In this document: positions 21,553 through 35,701 of the stretch, piece by piece | How positions within the stretch are numbered: position 1 is the stretch's first letter | Layout: every line of letters starts with the position of its first letter | Assembly (NCBI RefSeq): GCF_034702125.1 | Contig: NC_085878.1 | Coordinates: 21,910,002-21,974,001, forward strand | DNA from: Engraulis encrasicolus | Lineage: Eukaryota; Chordata; Actinopteri; Clupeiformes; Engraulidae | DNA: 64,000 bases | Reading direction: 5' to 3' | Program-made: the position numbers and the translations under genes | Notes under the pieces: generated by a model | Told to the model about the DNA's origin: nothing | Database searches by the model: none | What the model saw: the letters and a program-made list of their open reading frames with translations, nothing else

Positions 21553-22518
21553 ATACAGAATACTGTATTCTTTTTTTTTTTTTTTACTATTTTGTTTTTT
21601 ATTTCATTCTGTATAGGACACAGCTATTTTTCCACATGCAGGAATTCTCTTTGTTAATACTGTTAGTTACAGGAGTTCCTCTCAGTGAAAAGTTGGCATG
21701 TAGAGGGTGAATGTACGGGAATTCAAAGACACTTGGATTGATTGGAAAATTAGAGCGACTTGGACGGCTTTTGAATGACCAAGTTAAATAAACCTGGAAT
21801 GCCGTCAGAGTTAAATCCCTGAGGTCACGTAGCCTCATAACGCATCAATTCCACCGGTGCAACTGTGATGGTCATTGAAAAGACTTTACCATCATTGTAT
21901 TATACAACTAAAATATTACAAAGAGCCTTTGGTAATACATTGCAACCACTAAACTATAAGAATATTATAGTGTTCTTTTTGTTCAGTAATGCAAATTTAT
22001 AACAGGGTCCATCTCTGAACCAGAGTTGGTGACACTCAGCACCACTAAGACGTTGTTTACATTACTTCCTCCTTAAAAAGGATGGGTTGAAAATAACCCA
22101 ATTCTTACTACGGTGCTGGGTAACTATTGGACCAACCTCGCATTGGGTTGTATTTATACAATGCATTGGGTTATGAATTTCAACCCAACAGGTTGAGTAA
22201 AAAGCATTGCACATTATGGAAAAATCATGATTTACCAATATACAAAAATAATATAGTCTACTTTTTGAATATACACTTTCAAAGTTTACAAAGAGACCCA
22301 TGTTAAAAGTGAAGGGCATTATGCCTTTAAGTTGTTTCTATGAGCACATTTGTACTTGGGAATGGAATGGGGAAAGGTTATATGAGAACCTCAATGTTGA
22401 TACAGAGATAAATAAATGTGTTTGTAAGACTGCTTTGTGACAGTAGGTAAACACTAGAAACAACCAAATAACTGAGGTCATTGTAGTTTCACCATGAATT
22501 TGCTGTATTGGTGTAAAC

Positions 22519-22839
22519 CAGGGGTGGGGAACCTATGTCTGCAGGGCCGTTTGCGGCCCTTGAGGCCGTTTCAATCCAGCCCCCGAGACAATTTTAATGT
22601 TATGCAGCTTCATATGAAATATGCCCTATTTTGTAAAAGAAACATTTGCAATACAAAGAAAGTTATATTCAGGGGACATATAGAAGTTAAGGTCTTTTTT
22701 AAGGTGGCTGCATTCCATATAGGCCTAGAGTGCAGGGGGAAATCCTAGTTTGTGTTAATTGTACAGCCCTCGGAGGACTTTCACGGCCCTCAGAGTAATT
22801 TGAAGTGGCCCTTCAAATGAAAAAGGCTCCCCACCCCTG
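22519..22839. mobile_element. hAT-type MITE, 321 bp
   Basis: The ends CAGGGGTGGGGAACC and GGCTCCCCACCCCTG are inverted. The flanking 8-mers GTGTAAAC (22511-22518) and GTGTACAC (22840-22847) differ by one base. Noncoding. Confidence 0.8.
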
Positions 22840-22847
22840 GTGTACAC

Positions 22848-24630
<1,783 letters not shown>

Positions 24631-24776
24631 TAATGTGGCTGGCTACCCTTGTTTGGGCATTGACTACCAATAAAATCCTTTTCCGCTTGGTAGTTCAGGG
24701 ATTTTTGCAGTTTGGATACTGATAATATTAATTGGAAAGTTTCCTCCACACGCACGCGCATGCGCACGCGCACACA

Positions 24777-25040
24777 CATTTGATTGATTGATTGTTTACA
24801 TTTATTGCCACGTCAGCAGCTATGGCTATATCATGGCCAATACAGATAGAAAAAACATTACATCACATTTAAAAACGAAATACAACTGTATAAATTAAGA
24901 GACTAAATACGCTTCTTAACATCAATACATTCTAAAAAATTCAAAACCTTTAAAGGTGGGACCTTATTAAAAATATCAAAAACAGTATCTTTCTAAAACT
25001 GCTGCCTTTTCATTCACAGTGCAGAGCAAGTTAAAATATG
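24777..25040 (-). mobile_element. LINE/SINE 3'-tail fragment
   Basis: Read on minus, the piece ends GGCAATAAATGTAAACAATC followed by tandem CAAT, like the tail of a non-LTR element. Coding parts are absent. Confidence 0.4.
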
Positions 25041-25389
25041 CGTAGCCTCTTACTGCAGCAGGGGTCGCCGGCGACCCTATTCACTTGCTGAACATGCTTA
25101 ACTACATCATAACATTGCTGTGACATTACAGAGAGCATAGTGCTGCGCTAAGGGGTTAATAGAAGGAGGGCTACAACAAAAATTACAAAGAGGGGGCCTA
25201 ATAACGATTGCACAGTTAGACTGCCAGCATGGGCATCAATTGCCACTCCAGGTTCAAATCCCAGTGGGGCATTTTACTCCCTTTTGCTAGGTTAAAACAA
25301 GACAGAGTTCATTCTAGAGTTTGTTTTAGGTATGCACCCTCTGAACCATTTCCACCAAACATTCTTCTTGTGACTGCACCAGTTAACTG

Positions 25390-25550
25390 CGCCTTTCTTT
25401 CCTTTTTATTTGATAGGACAGTGCGAGATGGTGACAGGCAGTGAGTGGGAGAGAGAGATGGGAAAGATCGGGAAATTACCTCTGGTCAGAATCTAACCCT
25501 GGTCCCTAGTACGGTGCCTTATCCTTTGAGCCATGGCCATGACCAAGGCC
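25390..25550 (-). mobile_element. Degraded tRNA-derived SINE
   Basis: On minus, CATGGCTCAAAGGATAAGGC followed by GACCAGGGTTAGATTCTGAC resembles A and B boxes. The body GACAGTGCGAGATGGTGACA on plus is shared with the SINE at 50965-51137. Confidence 0.5.
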
Positions 25551-25769
25551 AACTTGTCTGTCTGTCTTTCTTGACTCTCCCTGTGCATCATCATTTTGGG
25601 CCCGATGTGGAATGCAAGTGAATGTTGTTAATCGCTTATCAGGAGCAGTGCAGAAGGAGGAAGTGGTAAGCATGCTGTTTGACAGACAGATGTTATGTCA
25701 TTTTATTTAGCCTAAAGTACCTATCTGTGTCAAGGTAGTGTGTGTGATATCTATTATTATCGTAGTGTA

Positions 25770-26195
25770 GTGTTGCACCTGAACTAGTCAGATGAACTGT
25801 AGTTCATCATATGGGCGAACATGAACTGAACACACACTATTTACTGCATGATGAATGAACTATGAATGAATTCAATCTGGTGCCTGTGAACGAACTGCAA
25901 CTTTTTCAAATGTTCAGGTGAAATCCCATCCAAATACATTTCAAAGATATTGCAATAATATGAGATATCTATAACGCATATGTATATTTTCACTGTTCTA
26001 ACAAAATAATTACTGTGTGTGGTGTTATAAAGGATTTGGCAATGACATTGAACAACATAGCTCAAAATAACCTCTCAAAGAATTGACTAGTTCATTTTTG
26101 GAACTATGAACAAACTACCAACTATAAACAATTATGACCTATGAACAAACTAGTTAATTTTGAAATGAACTGAAGATTGCACTAGTTCCTGAGGA
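25770..26195. mobile_element. hAT-like MITE rich in GAACT/AGTTC
   Basis: The ends TAGTGTTGCACCTGAACTAG and GAACTGAAGATTGCACTA are roughly inverted. The body is packed with short GAACT and AGTTC palindromes. No clear target duplication is seen. Confidence 0.45.
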
Positions 26196-28427
26196 AAATG
26201 AACTTACCCAACAGTGCTGTCATGTATAGGTAGTTATTGTCATATTTAGTGTAGTTGTTCATAATGAGTAATTCATTAATTATTTTGTAATTATAAGACA
26301 CAGGCAAATTAAATCTGCATATCAATTTGTTTTCACTATATGTTGGGGATAAAACTAAAGTATCAGTATCGGGAGTCCAGGTTAGTCGTCCCGGGCCCAG
26401 GGAGAGGGGGCCCAAAAATTGGGTTCTCATTATAGTGTGTATTGGGTGGGGGTGAGGCCTTTCAAGATGACTGTCCCAAGCCCGGCCACAGCTGTGAGTG
26501 GCCCTGCAGGCGGAAGGGCCACACCTGCACGGCAAATAAGTTATAATACATGCAGGTCATGGCCTTGGGCAATGGACACTGGGCAGACAGACCTCCCTGC
26601 CCGAGGGAGGCTGAAGACGCCACAAATCAGCTTTAACACTGAACGGCAGCCAAAGAAAGTAAGTGGTAAGAACTGGGCTACAAGAGACAGCAGAAAAGTG
26701 GTCAGTTGCACTGTAAAAATACCAGCATTTAGATAACTCTTAAAGAATTCAAATTTACTCCATTCAGATAATACTTGGTCCCATTCAAAATAGTGTTACG
26801 TTTACTCTGAAGCCAGAGAAACATTTTCAGAGTTCCCTTCAACTCAATTTTGTGTAAACATTAAGAGCTGTGGAGTTAACATTACACTGGCCACCTGAAG
26901 GATTTCACCCTGCCTTTTGACCCACACTGTTGTAAATACTCGTCCCACTAAGAAACAGTGTGTTATGGGAAAGAAAGAGGTTTAATTAGCCTATATGTAC
27001 CCCTTATTCTTAGACTTTCCTGTGGCTTTTTCAATTTAGAGAGAAGGTGTGGCAATTTACTGAATTGACATACTGGGCACAAACCATGTGCCAGGGATGT
27101 ACTAGTAATGTAGCATATAGGGCATTTTCATTGTGGGCTGGGTTTTATTGTTGTTGTTGTTTTTATTTTCCCCTTAACAACCAGCGACAACTCCACAATT
27201 AGAGGGGTTTGTCCCAGTCCAGCCCGGCCCACGGTGTCCGTGATCAACTCCTAATCAAATCTGTTATCAGACTCTGAGTCATCTATAGAAATTAAAGGTG
27301 TGAGTACTGAATCAGGCCCTCTACATCTCAGCGACGATTGTTCTTGTATCAGTCATCACTCGACGCAGGCAAATTCTTCTGCTCACTTGCTCTTGTAAAC
27401 CTACTGTACACGCAAGACACGTATGTACCTGTATACGCCTCACAGACTCAGACGTACACACACCCAAACACACGTAACATACAGACAGGGTTAAATAGTA
27501 CACTCCCCTCAACACAGGAATACAATTAAACTGCCCAATGAATAAGCCTTTGTGACATATACACTATTGCATTTACGATAATAATAGTGTAGTGAAGTGT
27601 AGTCACGATGATACAGTTTTCTTTTTTGTTTGTTTGTTTGTTTGTTTTGTTGGGGAACATCTTGCTTGTCCTTACTCGACCCTTTCAAACCTTGATACGA
27701 TATTCCTATCATCTTTTAATTACAGAAAAGGACAGTAACATAATGGTGATAGAATTGTCGAGAAATGACGTATCAGAATGAAAATATTTAGCGTCAGTTT
27801 CTAAAATCAGAATCAATATGTTAAACCAGTTCGTCTTGCGTCGGCTCAATTAATTCATTTATTTATTCACAAATTGGAAAGATTCTTATAAACTTCACTA
27901 CTTGACTACTATACCTTCTGCTGGTATAGTGAATATTCACTTACAGGAATGTGCCTGCACTTTGGCAATCATGTTTGATCTGGCAGCAGTGTGACGTGCT
28001 GATTAAATGGGCAAATATCCTTTATCAGGGACTGGCTATCGAGAGGACTTGATCGGGCCCTCTTAAGGGCCATTGTGTCGTGGCAGCGGGCCTGTTTGGT
28101 AAACAGGAGGGGCCGGTGGACATAATGGGAGGCGGGAGGGAATAGCTCACTCACAACAAGAGCCGGGTTGGGCTGCATGGGCGGGGAAAATCCGGCTGGC
28201 TGGGGACAAACCCAAATGGTTCATTTTCAAGTAGTAAAGGTAAAACACAAACATATTGTACGGATCTGCAAAGTTTTTTATACAGGAAAACCAGCAAGAG
28301 ATTGTCAAGTTCCAAACCAAATTGACAGTACATTCATTTTTCCATTATTCTAATTATTTAATTAAAGCCTATAATGTAATATTTCAAGCTGCCTTTGAAT
28401 TGTCTATAAGCTGTCTATAGGTTGTTA
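26196..28427. other. Intergenic, no gene recognised
   Basis: No exon-like block found. A GC-rich patch (26370-26530) and a TTTACT-rich palindromic patch (26710-26900) look like old repeats. Confidence 0.45.
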
Positions 28428-28435
28428 CATCCAAC

Positions 28436-28801
28436 TAGGGCTGCACAATTAATCGAAAATAATCGTAATAAAATCGCAATATCGAAATCGTGATTTCAAA
28501 CGGGATTTAATCGTGGCCATAGTGACCTACCTTTGAGAGCGTCATTGAAGGCAGAGCATACTGACAGGCTGGTGTTTCTGGCCAGAGATCTGTCCACCTA
28601 AGTTTCATGCTATTGTCTCTACATAATTATTACAATTCATTGTATTTTGCTCATCCCGTATAATTCAGTCTTGGTTATATTTCATTTTGTTATATATTTT
28701 TTTAAATGAGCAACAACTCAATAATCATGATTAATAATCGTGATTATGATTATGACCCAAATAATCGTGATTATCATTTTTTCTATAATCGTGCAGCCCT
28801 A
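28436..28801. mobile_element. hAT-type MITE, 366 bp
   Basis: The ends TAGGGCTGCACAATTAATCG and CGTGCAGCCCTA are inverted. A perfect 8-bp duplication CATCCAAC lies at 28428-28435 and 28802-28809. The interior is rich in AATCGTGATT palindromes. Confidence 0.9.
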
Positions 28802-28909
28802 CATCCAACCATCATGGAGTAAATGTGTTTGGAATTTATAGTCCCTCAGTCATTGACAGCAATTATGGCAAACTTGTTCGTTAGTTTAAGTTCTTTAATA
28901 CATTAGGAA

Positions 28910-29018
<109 letters not shown>

Positions 29019-29114
29019 TTCATTTTATTTCATTTGTCCCTTATTTTACTAGGGTAGTCACACTGAGCCCTAGCCCTGATGGAGATACACAGGTTTTTTT
29101 CACAGCTAGGGTTG

Positions 29115-29449
29115 AGGTGCACTGTGTAGGATGGTGGCCAGATATGGCAATTATGCTGCTCATTCAAACTGTGCTGACTGTTGCCAAATTTGACATTTTA
29201 ATGAAATAATAATCTAATATTTATTTACTAGTATGACCACAGTAAAGTACGTTTTGCACCTAAAAATGTCTATTTCTGGAAATTCAAAATGGCAGACATG
29301 GAGAAGATCCACCTTTTCATGTAGGCCTATGAAAAGGCAATTTTCACAGTCAAAACAAATACTTAAAATTTGATGGTGGTGATAAGTATTTGTGACATTT
29401 GAGATAAGACAGCATGAATTCTGGTAAAAAATATTACATAGTGCACCTT
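29115..29449. mobile_element. TTAA-type fold-back MITE, diverged copy 3
   Basis: The ends AGGTGCACTGTGTAGGA and TACATAGTGCACCT are inverted. TTAA is intact on the right (29450-29453) and mutated on the left. Inverted internal blocks (AAATGGCAGACATGGAGAAG) match copies 1 and 2. Confidence 0.6.
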
Positions 29450-29453
29450 TTAA

Positions 29454-30878
29454 ACCAGAAAGTGGCCATCGTTGAATCCGTAAACTACAGCGGAAGTATT
29501 GACACACGCTGGTATTGACCCGCCATCAAAGGGAGGCAGGATCATGATGTGGGCTATGCATTGTTTTCTCGGTGGAGAACAGTGCCTACCAGTGGCTAAT
29601 GATGAGTACTGCTTTACATGCATTTCTGGTTCCCCTATTGGTATCTCCTTCGCTCTCCTCCTCTCCTCTCTGTGTGTGTGTGTGTGTGAGGTAGAAAAGA
29701 AAAATCGGAGTAGCCGATAAAGGCCATGCAAATTGCGAAAGTCAACCAAATTTAGAACAATTAAGTGAAAATTGAGTGAACAACAATATTTTTGTCATGA
29801 ATAAATTTGTCTTAATTTCTCATTGTTGTATATTTTCCTGAGAGAATGGTTCACATCTCATACGGTCATGCATATTGTATTTATATTTTTCAAATTCCAT
29901 TTAATATTGATCATTTATTGTTGGCTGTGGTAAAACGAAATATCCATTGAGAGTAATCACCTATGGTATATCTGTCATTTTTTAGATTAAGAATGTTATA
30001 ACTGCATTGAAGGGTCACAGGTAGTCTAGTAGGCATGAGGTTAGAAACAATGTTTTCTATGTTTGTTTGTTTAGTTTAATTATAGGCCTATCGCAAGTTA
30101 ATAGGCTTCGCTATTTGTTTTATGGAGGACATGCCCACTCTCATGGTTTCCTGACAATGTTGAGTCTTCCAACCCAGAGTGCATTCCAAGAATGCAGGAG
30201 AGACAAGTAATCTAATTGAAGGCAGGATGGCTTAAGTGAACTGCCAGAGGACCAACCTCATAGCCCCATTCTTGCTATAGACAAAACAGTTCAGTTGATG
30301 CTGGTTGCTGTAGAGTTGTTTTCATTGACAGCCCAGGCCCAGGGGCCCAAGAGTCAAGGGGGGGTATCTATATTTTTCATATTGTGTTAAAATTGCACTT
30401 TTAATAACTGAATGTTCAGATTTCCTCTGGGGACATGACCCCAAACCCCCATCAACACAAACTCTCGCATCTGGCCTGAAACCCTGAATCTTTTACAACT
30501 AGTGACATCCATGGAGGGGTGGCCCTTGCCTGGCACAGGGACCCATGGAGTCTTAATCTATCCCTGGTTGTTTTTAGAGCCAGCTCAGCAGCAGCAGCAG
30601 AAACAGCTAGTGAAAACTGCAGTATGTACAGGGCTTTAATATAATATTTCCATGCCTACTATAGGCCTACTGCAGTCCTCAGTACAATGCAATAAAATAC
30701 TGTGCTTTGTCAAAGATATTTTGTGTGTGTGTGTGTGTGTCAAAAATATAGCATTTACAAGGGGAGTCTATTCATCACTCCGAACAAGTCAATGATTTTC
30801 ACATTCAAGTTGAATTTGAGGCTGTGGATTCTCACTGTGCATTGTGTTGATAGACTGCTGCTGCTGCTGCTGTTGCTT

Positions 30879-30914
<36 letters not shown>

Positions 30915-31188
30915 ATGAAAAGTGTAGGTAGGGCCTAGGCCTAATTTACAACCTGAAGATAACACATGGTTAGCTAATCCGGGGTCAGCTCTATGTTCCC
31001 ACCACCTCCTAATGTTCCTACGGTTTATTCCCGCTGCTCCACGTTCCCACGTTTTAAAGGAATTATTGAAATATAGGCCCTATGTTCTACAACTCTTTGT
31101 TCCCACATTTCCGAGTAAACTAAGAACATGTGCCTTTAACATGGGGCCTAACTTTTAATACATTCTTAGAAATATGGGAACGAACATG
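29454..31188. other. Intergenic, nothing gene-like
   Basis: Unique AT-rich sequence with short trinucleotide runs: (CAG)n near 30588 and (CTG)n(ATG)n at 30855-30915. No supported exon. Confidence 0.5.
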
Positions 31189-31440
31189 GAGCAGATATTT
31201 TGGCTTTGTTTTGGCAGATATCTGCAATTTATGGCTTCCTTTTGGCAAGCAATAAGCTTTGGCAACATTTTGGCATGGTTATGGTTGACCTGGGCGCCAG
31301 TGAATTGGGGCGTTCCTCTGGAAAGCAAAAAAAAACACAGATTTGGCTAAAATATGGGTTGTTTATGGCTTCCCACAACACATTAAAACGCGCGGACTGT
31401 GAATGAATGAGTTATGGCCAGGTTATGGCATGTGTCAGGT
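31189..31440 (+). repeat. TTATGG/TTTTGGC motif-rich block (left)
   Basis: TTTTGGC, TTATGGC and related hexamers recur about ten times on the plus strand. The same vocabulary reappears in plus orientation at 35701-35990. GACCTGGG...GGCGTTCC (31288-31316) is loosely inverted at 36150-36176. Confidence 0.5.
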
Positions 31441-31767
31441 TAATCTGAACCTCGGGTGGAGAGCGGGACAGCAACGTTCTACATTGGTGCGCTTACGGCA
31501 ATCCAAAAGACTGCCAAAATCAACTGTCAAGAGAAACTCGTGCTTGCCTCACTTCAGTTTCCCCAGCGCCAGTGTGTGTCAGACTTCAGTTTATGCAGGT
31601 AAGTGCAGTTGACACGTTTTTATATAAAATACAACCGCCGATGACTTAAGAGATGAGGCATTTTGTGTTATCGGTTTTCATGTTGATTTCATAGGTCTGT
31701 GACCGTCGGTTTCCGTGTTATGCGCTGAAACTTCGATAATCGCTACCCTTTTAACAAGAGCTAAAAC

Positions 31768-33527
31768 CAGTGTTCGAATTACGGGGGGTACCGGGGGGGT
31801 TTGACCCTCCCGATTGGGACTTGATACCCCCCAAATGGGACTAAATTACACTTTTGGGGGGTACTGGAAACATTGAGGTATTGTTAAAAATCAGATGTTA
31901 AAAATGTCTTGTTACTTGTAATTTTGAACGTGTACTATGAATAACAAAATAACATGAGTTTTTGGAACACCCCTTCAATGGACTGTACCACCAGCGGACG
32001 TTTCACGTCCTCGCAGTTTGAGAGTTGTCAAAACATTCGGCAGCACCCACTGATAGGCAGGGTTGGTTCTGGTGCGCGGTGAACATTGGCAGTAAATAGA
32101 AATGGCGGTGAATGTTACAGCTGCGAGCGAGGGGAGTCAAGGTGAAGGATCCCCGTGATTTGTGAGAAATGTACATGAAACTAATATGATTTCAACTTTA
32201 AAGAACTGAACTTACTAACACTCAAGACAGCTGACCGCCAATTCCCTTTCCCCCACGAGAGAAAAAAAAAACGATAGCCCACATCAGAACTCCATCAAAG
32301 TCAACATACACAAGGGGTCTCAGTGAAAGAGGTGGACTGCTCTAATAATCTACACGTAGCGTACTTGATGACAGAAAATAAAGGACGAGGCTCACCATGT
32401 TTGGAATATTATAATTTTACTAAGTAAGAAGGCGCAAATGGATAGTGAGACTCCACAAACCAAGGATAGCTGTGTCAAGCAAGCTGTCTAGCGAGGCAAA
32501 TGGATAGCAAGCAAGCTGTCTAGCGAGGCAAATGGATAGCAGAAAGGTAGGAAAATTGTTTTTTCACATTTTGTCCGCCGTGACAAATATAGGAGTAAAT
32601 ATTATTTTGACTGTGTTAGAGGCCATGTCATGTAGCATCTAGCAGTATTTTCCATGACTACCGGTATGCTAGCATCTGATAGCACTTTTCAATCTCAAGA
32701 AAAGCGCACACATTACAAGCTAGCTCTATGTGGAATTTGGGAGTTGTAATTCTGATAATTTACAGCTTGATTCTGTATGTCAGGGTTCACTTTCCTGTTG
32801 ACACGAAGTTCTTGGTTGTGTTTCCGTGGTCACTCACTACATAATGTTAGTTGCTAGTTTGCTTTTGGAAAGCCGCATATAGCTGTTTGTTTGAGGTTGG
32901 CTCGGGCTTTTTTTGTTCAGCATTGAGTGAGTTGGTTGTGCGTCTGTGCTTGTTGTTGCCAACTGTAAATTGGAGACGTTTTTGTTGCAGCAACGCGTGT
33001 GTATGAGAGAAACTTTGGCTACTAGGTGGTTGAATCGGAGCATCAGTTTTCTCCGGTGTCGTGCTCGCTCTGGATTGTTGAACCTGACGTTGTTGCCGAA
33101 TGAGTTCACTGCGCGCAGGCCAGCACATAGGCAGTGTTACCAGTGACAGATGATTTCCACTCCAAACATGCTCAAACTCCGCTTGGTGGCATTACATCTA
33201 AACCAAGCCAGTCTAAACTATTTTCTACTTAGGCCTATTTCTATGGCCACAAATCTGAAAACCCTGTCCAATATCCACTTTTACTCGCAGATGTTCATCC
33301 AAAACAGTTCAATCATGGAAACACCTAGGCTACTGAGACGGGTGCTTTGATGTGATCTTCCCGCAAACGTGGTCACTTGATTCATATGAGCTCTAGCAGG
33401 CAGTTTGCAAATAGCATATTGTTGTTGTTGTTTTGCACATCACGTCACATTAAAGCTCTGTTGTTGTATTACATTTTGTACAGTATATTACCACTCACAG
33501 GAAAAAGATTTATCTCGCCCTTTTTTT

Positions 33528-33595
<68 letters not shown>

Positions 33596-33662
33596 NTGAC
33601 GTCATCATTTGGTCCGCAAAAAGTCCGACCCCCCCGAAGCCCGGTGGATAATTTGAACACTG
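31768..33662. mobile_element. hAT-type element, 1.9 kb, with internal assembly defect
   Basis: The ends CAGTGTTCGAATTA and TAATTTGAACACTG are inverted and flanked by a perfect 8-bp duplication GCTAAAAC (31760-31767 and 33663-33670). Subterminal poly-G and poly-C blocks lie just inside both ends. It includes a tandem duplication of CAAGCTGTCTAGCGAGGCAA (about 32481-32540). No transposase reading frame is seen, so it is nonautonomous or decayed. Confidence 0.8.
33530..33596. other. Poly-G run ending in N: assembly or sequencing artefact
   Basis: 66 consecutive G followed by one N at 33596. The true sequence here is unresolved; the run probably marks a collapsed GC-rich stretch at the element's right end. 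Confidence 0.85.
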
Positions 33663-34021
33663 GCTAAAACACAAACGTCTGTGACACACAACTGTGACAT
33701 TTAACCTTAGTTGCTACCCTCATACTCAGTAACGATTGATTAAGTGTTGTTCTGTGGTTGAAATTCACTTTCAGATATCAATGCCAAGGGAATTTCAATC
33801 AAAGAACAACAACACTAGCAATCCCAGCTAACTGGCCGACGACAGCTAGCAAAAGCCGGGAGCTAGCTAACTCAGGCATGGAGCATCTTCTACCTATTGG
33901 CACAAAGCAGAGCACTATCTAGCAATATCTGTCTGTCACGGAAAGTGTTGGACTCACTGTAATTCTAGCCTACTACTGAAGCAATCGAGTGAATCTGCTT
34001 TTTTCTACATTGTCTTTTCAG

Positions 34022-34087
34022 ATGTGCTGCTGCTGCTGAAGGCAGTCACCCGGTGGAGGAACTTGTTTTTTGACAGGCATACTACAG
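34022..34087 (+). other. Candidate cassette exon A, 66 nt
   Basis: Flanked by TTGTCTTTTCAG and GTTGGT. In phase 1 it is open throughout. It shares GGCAGTCACC and the upstream TCTACATT(G/C)TCTTTTCAG with candidate exon B at 34901, indicating duplication. Confidence 0.3.
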
Positions 34088-34900
34088 GTTGGTTCCACAA
34101 TTTATTAACCTCTCTCTCTGGTCTAATCTTCGTTCGTTGTGAAAGTCCTTGCTTTTAATGTAACTGCTTTTAAGTATACGTCTGTATTGGGTAATGGTCG
34201 GTTTGTGTTTAAGCGCTGGCTATTTAACATGATCAGTTGTTAAGGCAGTGTGTATTGTTCAGCTATCAACAACAGGGGGTAAACCGTATACAGAAATGTG
34301 GCCCATGTAGGCCTATGTAATCTTGCTCTAACATTTGTAATACCTCAACACAGAGAGTAGCTTACTAGATGTGTCAAAGGTAAAAGTAGAAGTGAATTCA
34401 TGGTGAAATGTAAACAAACGCCTGCCCCCAGACCAGGATCTCGGAAAAGACTGAATAAGGGGGAAAAAACACCTCAGATAGTCCTACTGACAAGTCCAGG
34501 GTAGTGGGAGCATTACTAATTACTAATTGGCAGAAAGCTTTAACAATGGCACATGATATAACATAGTGACCAGTCTGTTTCACCAGTTATTCTACTGTAG
34601 GCACACCCAATGAGATAGATAGCCTACTGCTTTGTTGTTATTGAAAAACCTAAAAGCTAGGTTAAAAAAACCTCCAATTTGACCAGTACTCTGATCTTAG
34701 AATCAGTGGGCTACTATATACTCAAGTGCAAGTTATGTTTTGGCAGGGTTTTGTTTGATTGAGTATTGTGTTTTTTCCTATTCTTTTTCTCCCTTTTACT
34801 TTTGACAATTCCGTAGATGGTTGTACAATCTACTATAGCCTACTACTCATGTCATTTAAAATGTATAAAATATGAAATAACATCTACATTCTCTTTTCAG

Positions 34901-34969
34901 ATGCTGTGCTGCGAACGGACACGGCAGTCACCTGTGGGAGGGGACAATCAAATCGGATCTCAAAAACAG
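34901..34969 (+). other. Candidate cassette exon B, 69 nt
   Basis: Flanked by TTCTCTTTTCAG and GTACCA. Length is divisible by three and open in the frame that continues from exon A. Its homology to exon A spans the splice acceptor. Confidence 0.3.
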
Positions 34970-35477
34970 GTACCAAATTTTAATAACACCCCTCCCCCCT
35001 CTCCCGTCTATTACTCTATTAATCAAGTGCATTTGTGCCGCCACTTGGCCAGGACACCCTTGTTAAAAGAGATTTTTAATCTCAACAGGTTTATTTTCCT
35101 GGTTAAATAAAGGTTAAATAAAAGAAGAAAAAAAAATGTAATGCCACTGTTTTCAAAGTTACTTTTGCATGTAGTAATTCAATTTGGTTTATCTTTTTAT
35201 TCTTTCCTAGATGTCGCGAATCTGATCTGATCTGCCTACCTCTATGTGGCAATAGAGTACCTGCTTTTACTGGCCAGGGGACCAAGATGAAAACAAGAGG
35301 CCTGTACCCAGACATCCAAGCACCCATCAAGTCACCCAGTCCTCCACCACCTGCCGTGCAGCTATACCCATCCATCAAATCCAGCCACTTGGCCACCCTA
35401 ACCAGTCACAGCATTTGGAGGCAATAAAGTATAATGAAATGTATTTAATTGTCTTGGGTTTTTTTTCTAGATGCATA

Positions 35478-35551
35478 AATATTCCAGTTTCATTGTTGAA
35501 AATCACGCATTTATTAAATGTGCGATTTTCAACAATAAAACAGGAATATTT
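35478..35551. repeat. Hairpin, 37-base arms
   Basis: AAATATTCCAGTTTCATTGT pairs with its inverse ending at 35551, with four mismatches and almost no loop. Confidence 0.85.
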
Positions 35552-35554
35552 AGT

Positions 35555-35701
35555 GATCCCAAATGTAGCCATAATGGGGCCAAATGTCACTTATTTGTCT
35601 TATAAGTTTCTCTGTATACTGGTACTTACATTTTAAGTATACAGGGAAACTTATAAGACAAATAAGTGACATTTGGCCCCATTATGGCTACATTTGGGAT
35701 C
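35555..35701. repeat. Long hairpin, about 65-base arms
   Basis: GATCCCAAATGTAGCCATAA is matched by its exact inverse ending at 35701; the arms are nearly perfect around a loop near 35623-35632. It directly follows the 35478 hairpin and precedes the TTATGG-rich block. Confidence 0.9.

Larger units (their letters stand above)
31403..35440 (+). other. Putative spliced transcription unit (unrecognised), four exons
   Basis: Candidate exons are: 31403-31598 (open from ATG, donor GCAG/GTAAGTG), 34022-34087 (acceptor CTTTTCAG, donor ACAG/GTTGGT), 34901-34969 (acceptor CTTTTCAG, donor ACAG/GTACCA), and terminal from 35211 (acceptor TTTCCTAG) with AATAAA at 35423-35428. Phases agree (all phase 1), so they join into a 116-codon open frame ending six codons into the last exon. 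The middle exons encode DVLLLLKAVTRWRNLFFDRH-type and DAVLRTDTAVTCGRGQSNRI-type peptides. No domain is recognised. The first intron contains the hAT element at 31768. It could be a noncoding RNA, a young gene, or part of a mobile element; chance assembly of splice-like sites is a real alternative. Confidence 0.3.

Noticed and set aside
33530..33596. G-quadruplex or polyglycine-coding tract
   Set aside because: 66 G ending in N is best explained as an assembly defect, so no biology is inferred from it.
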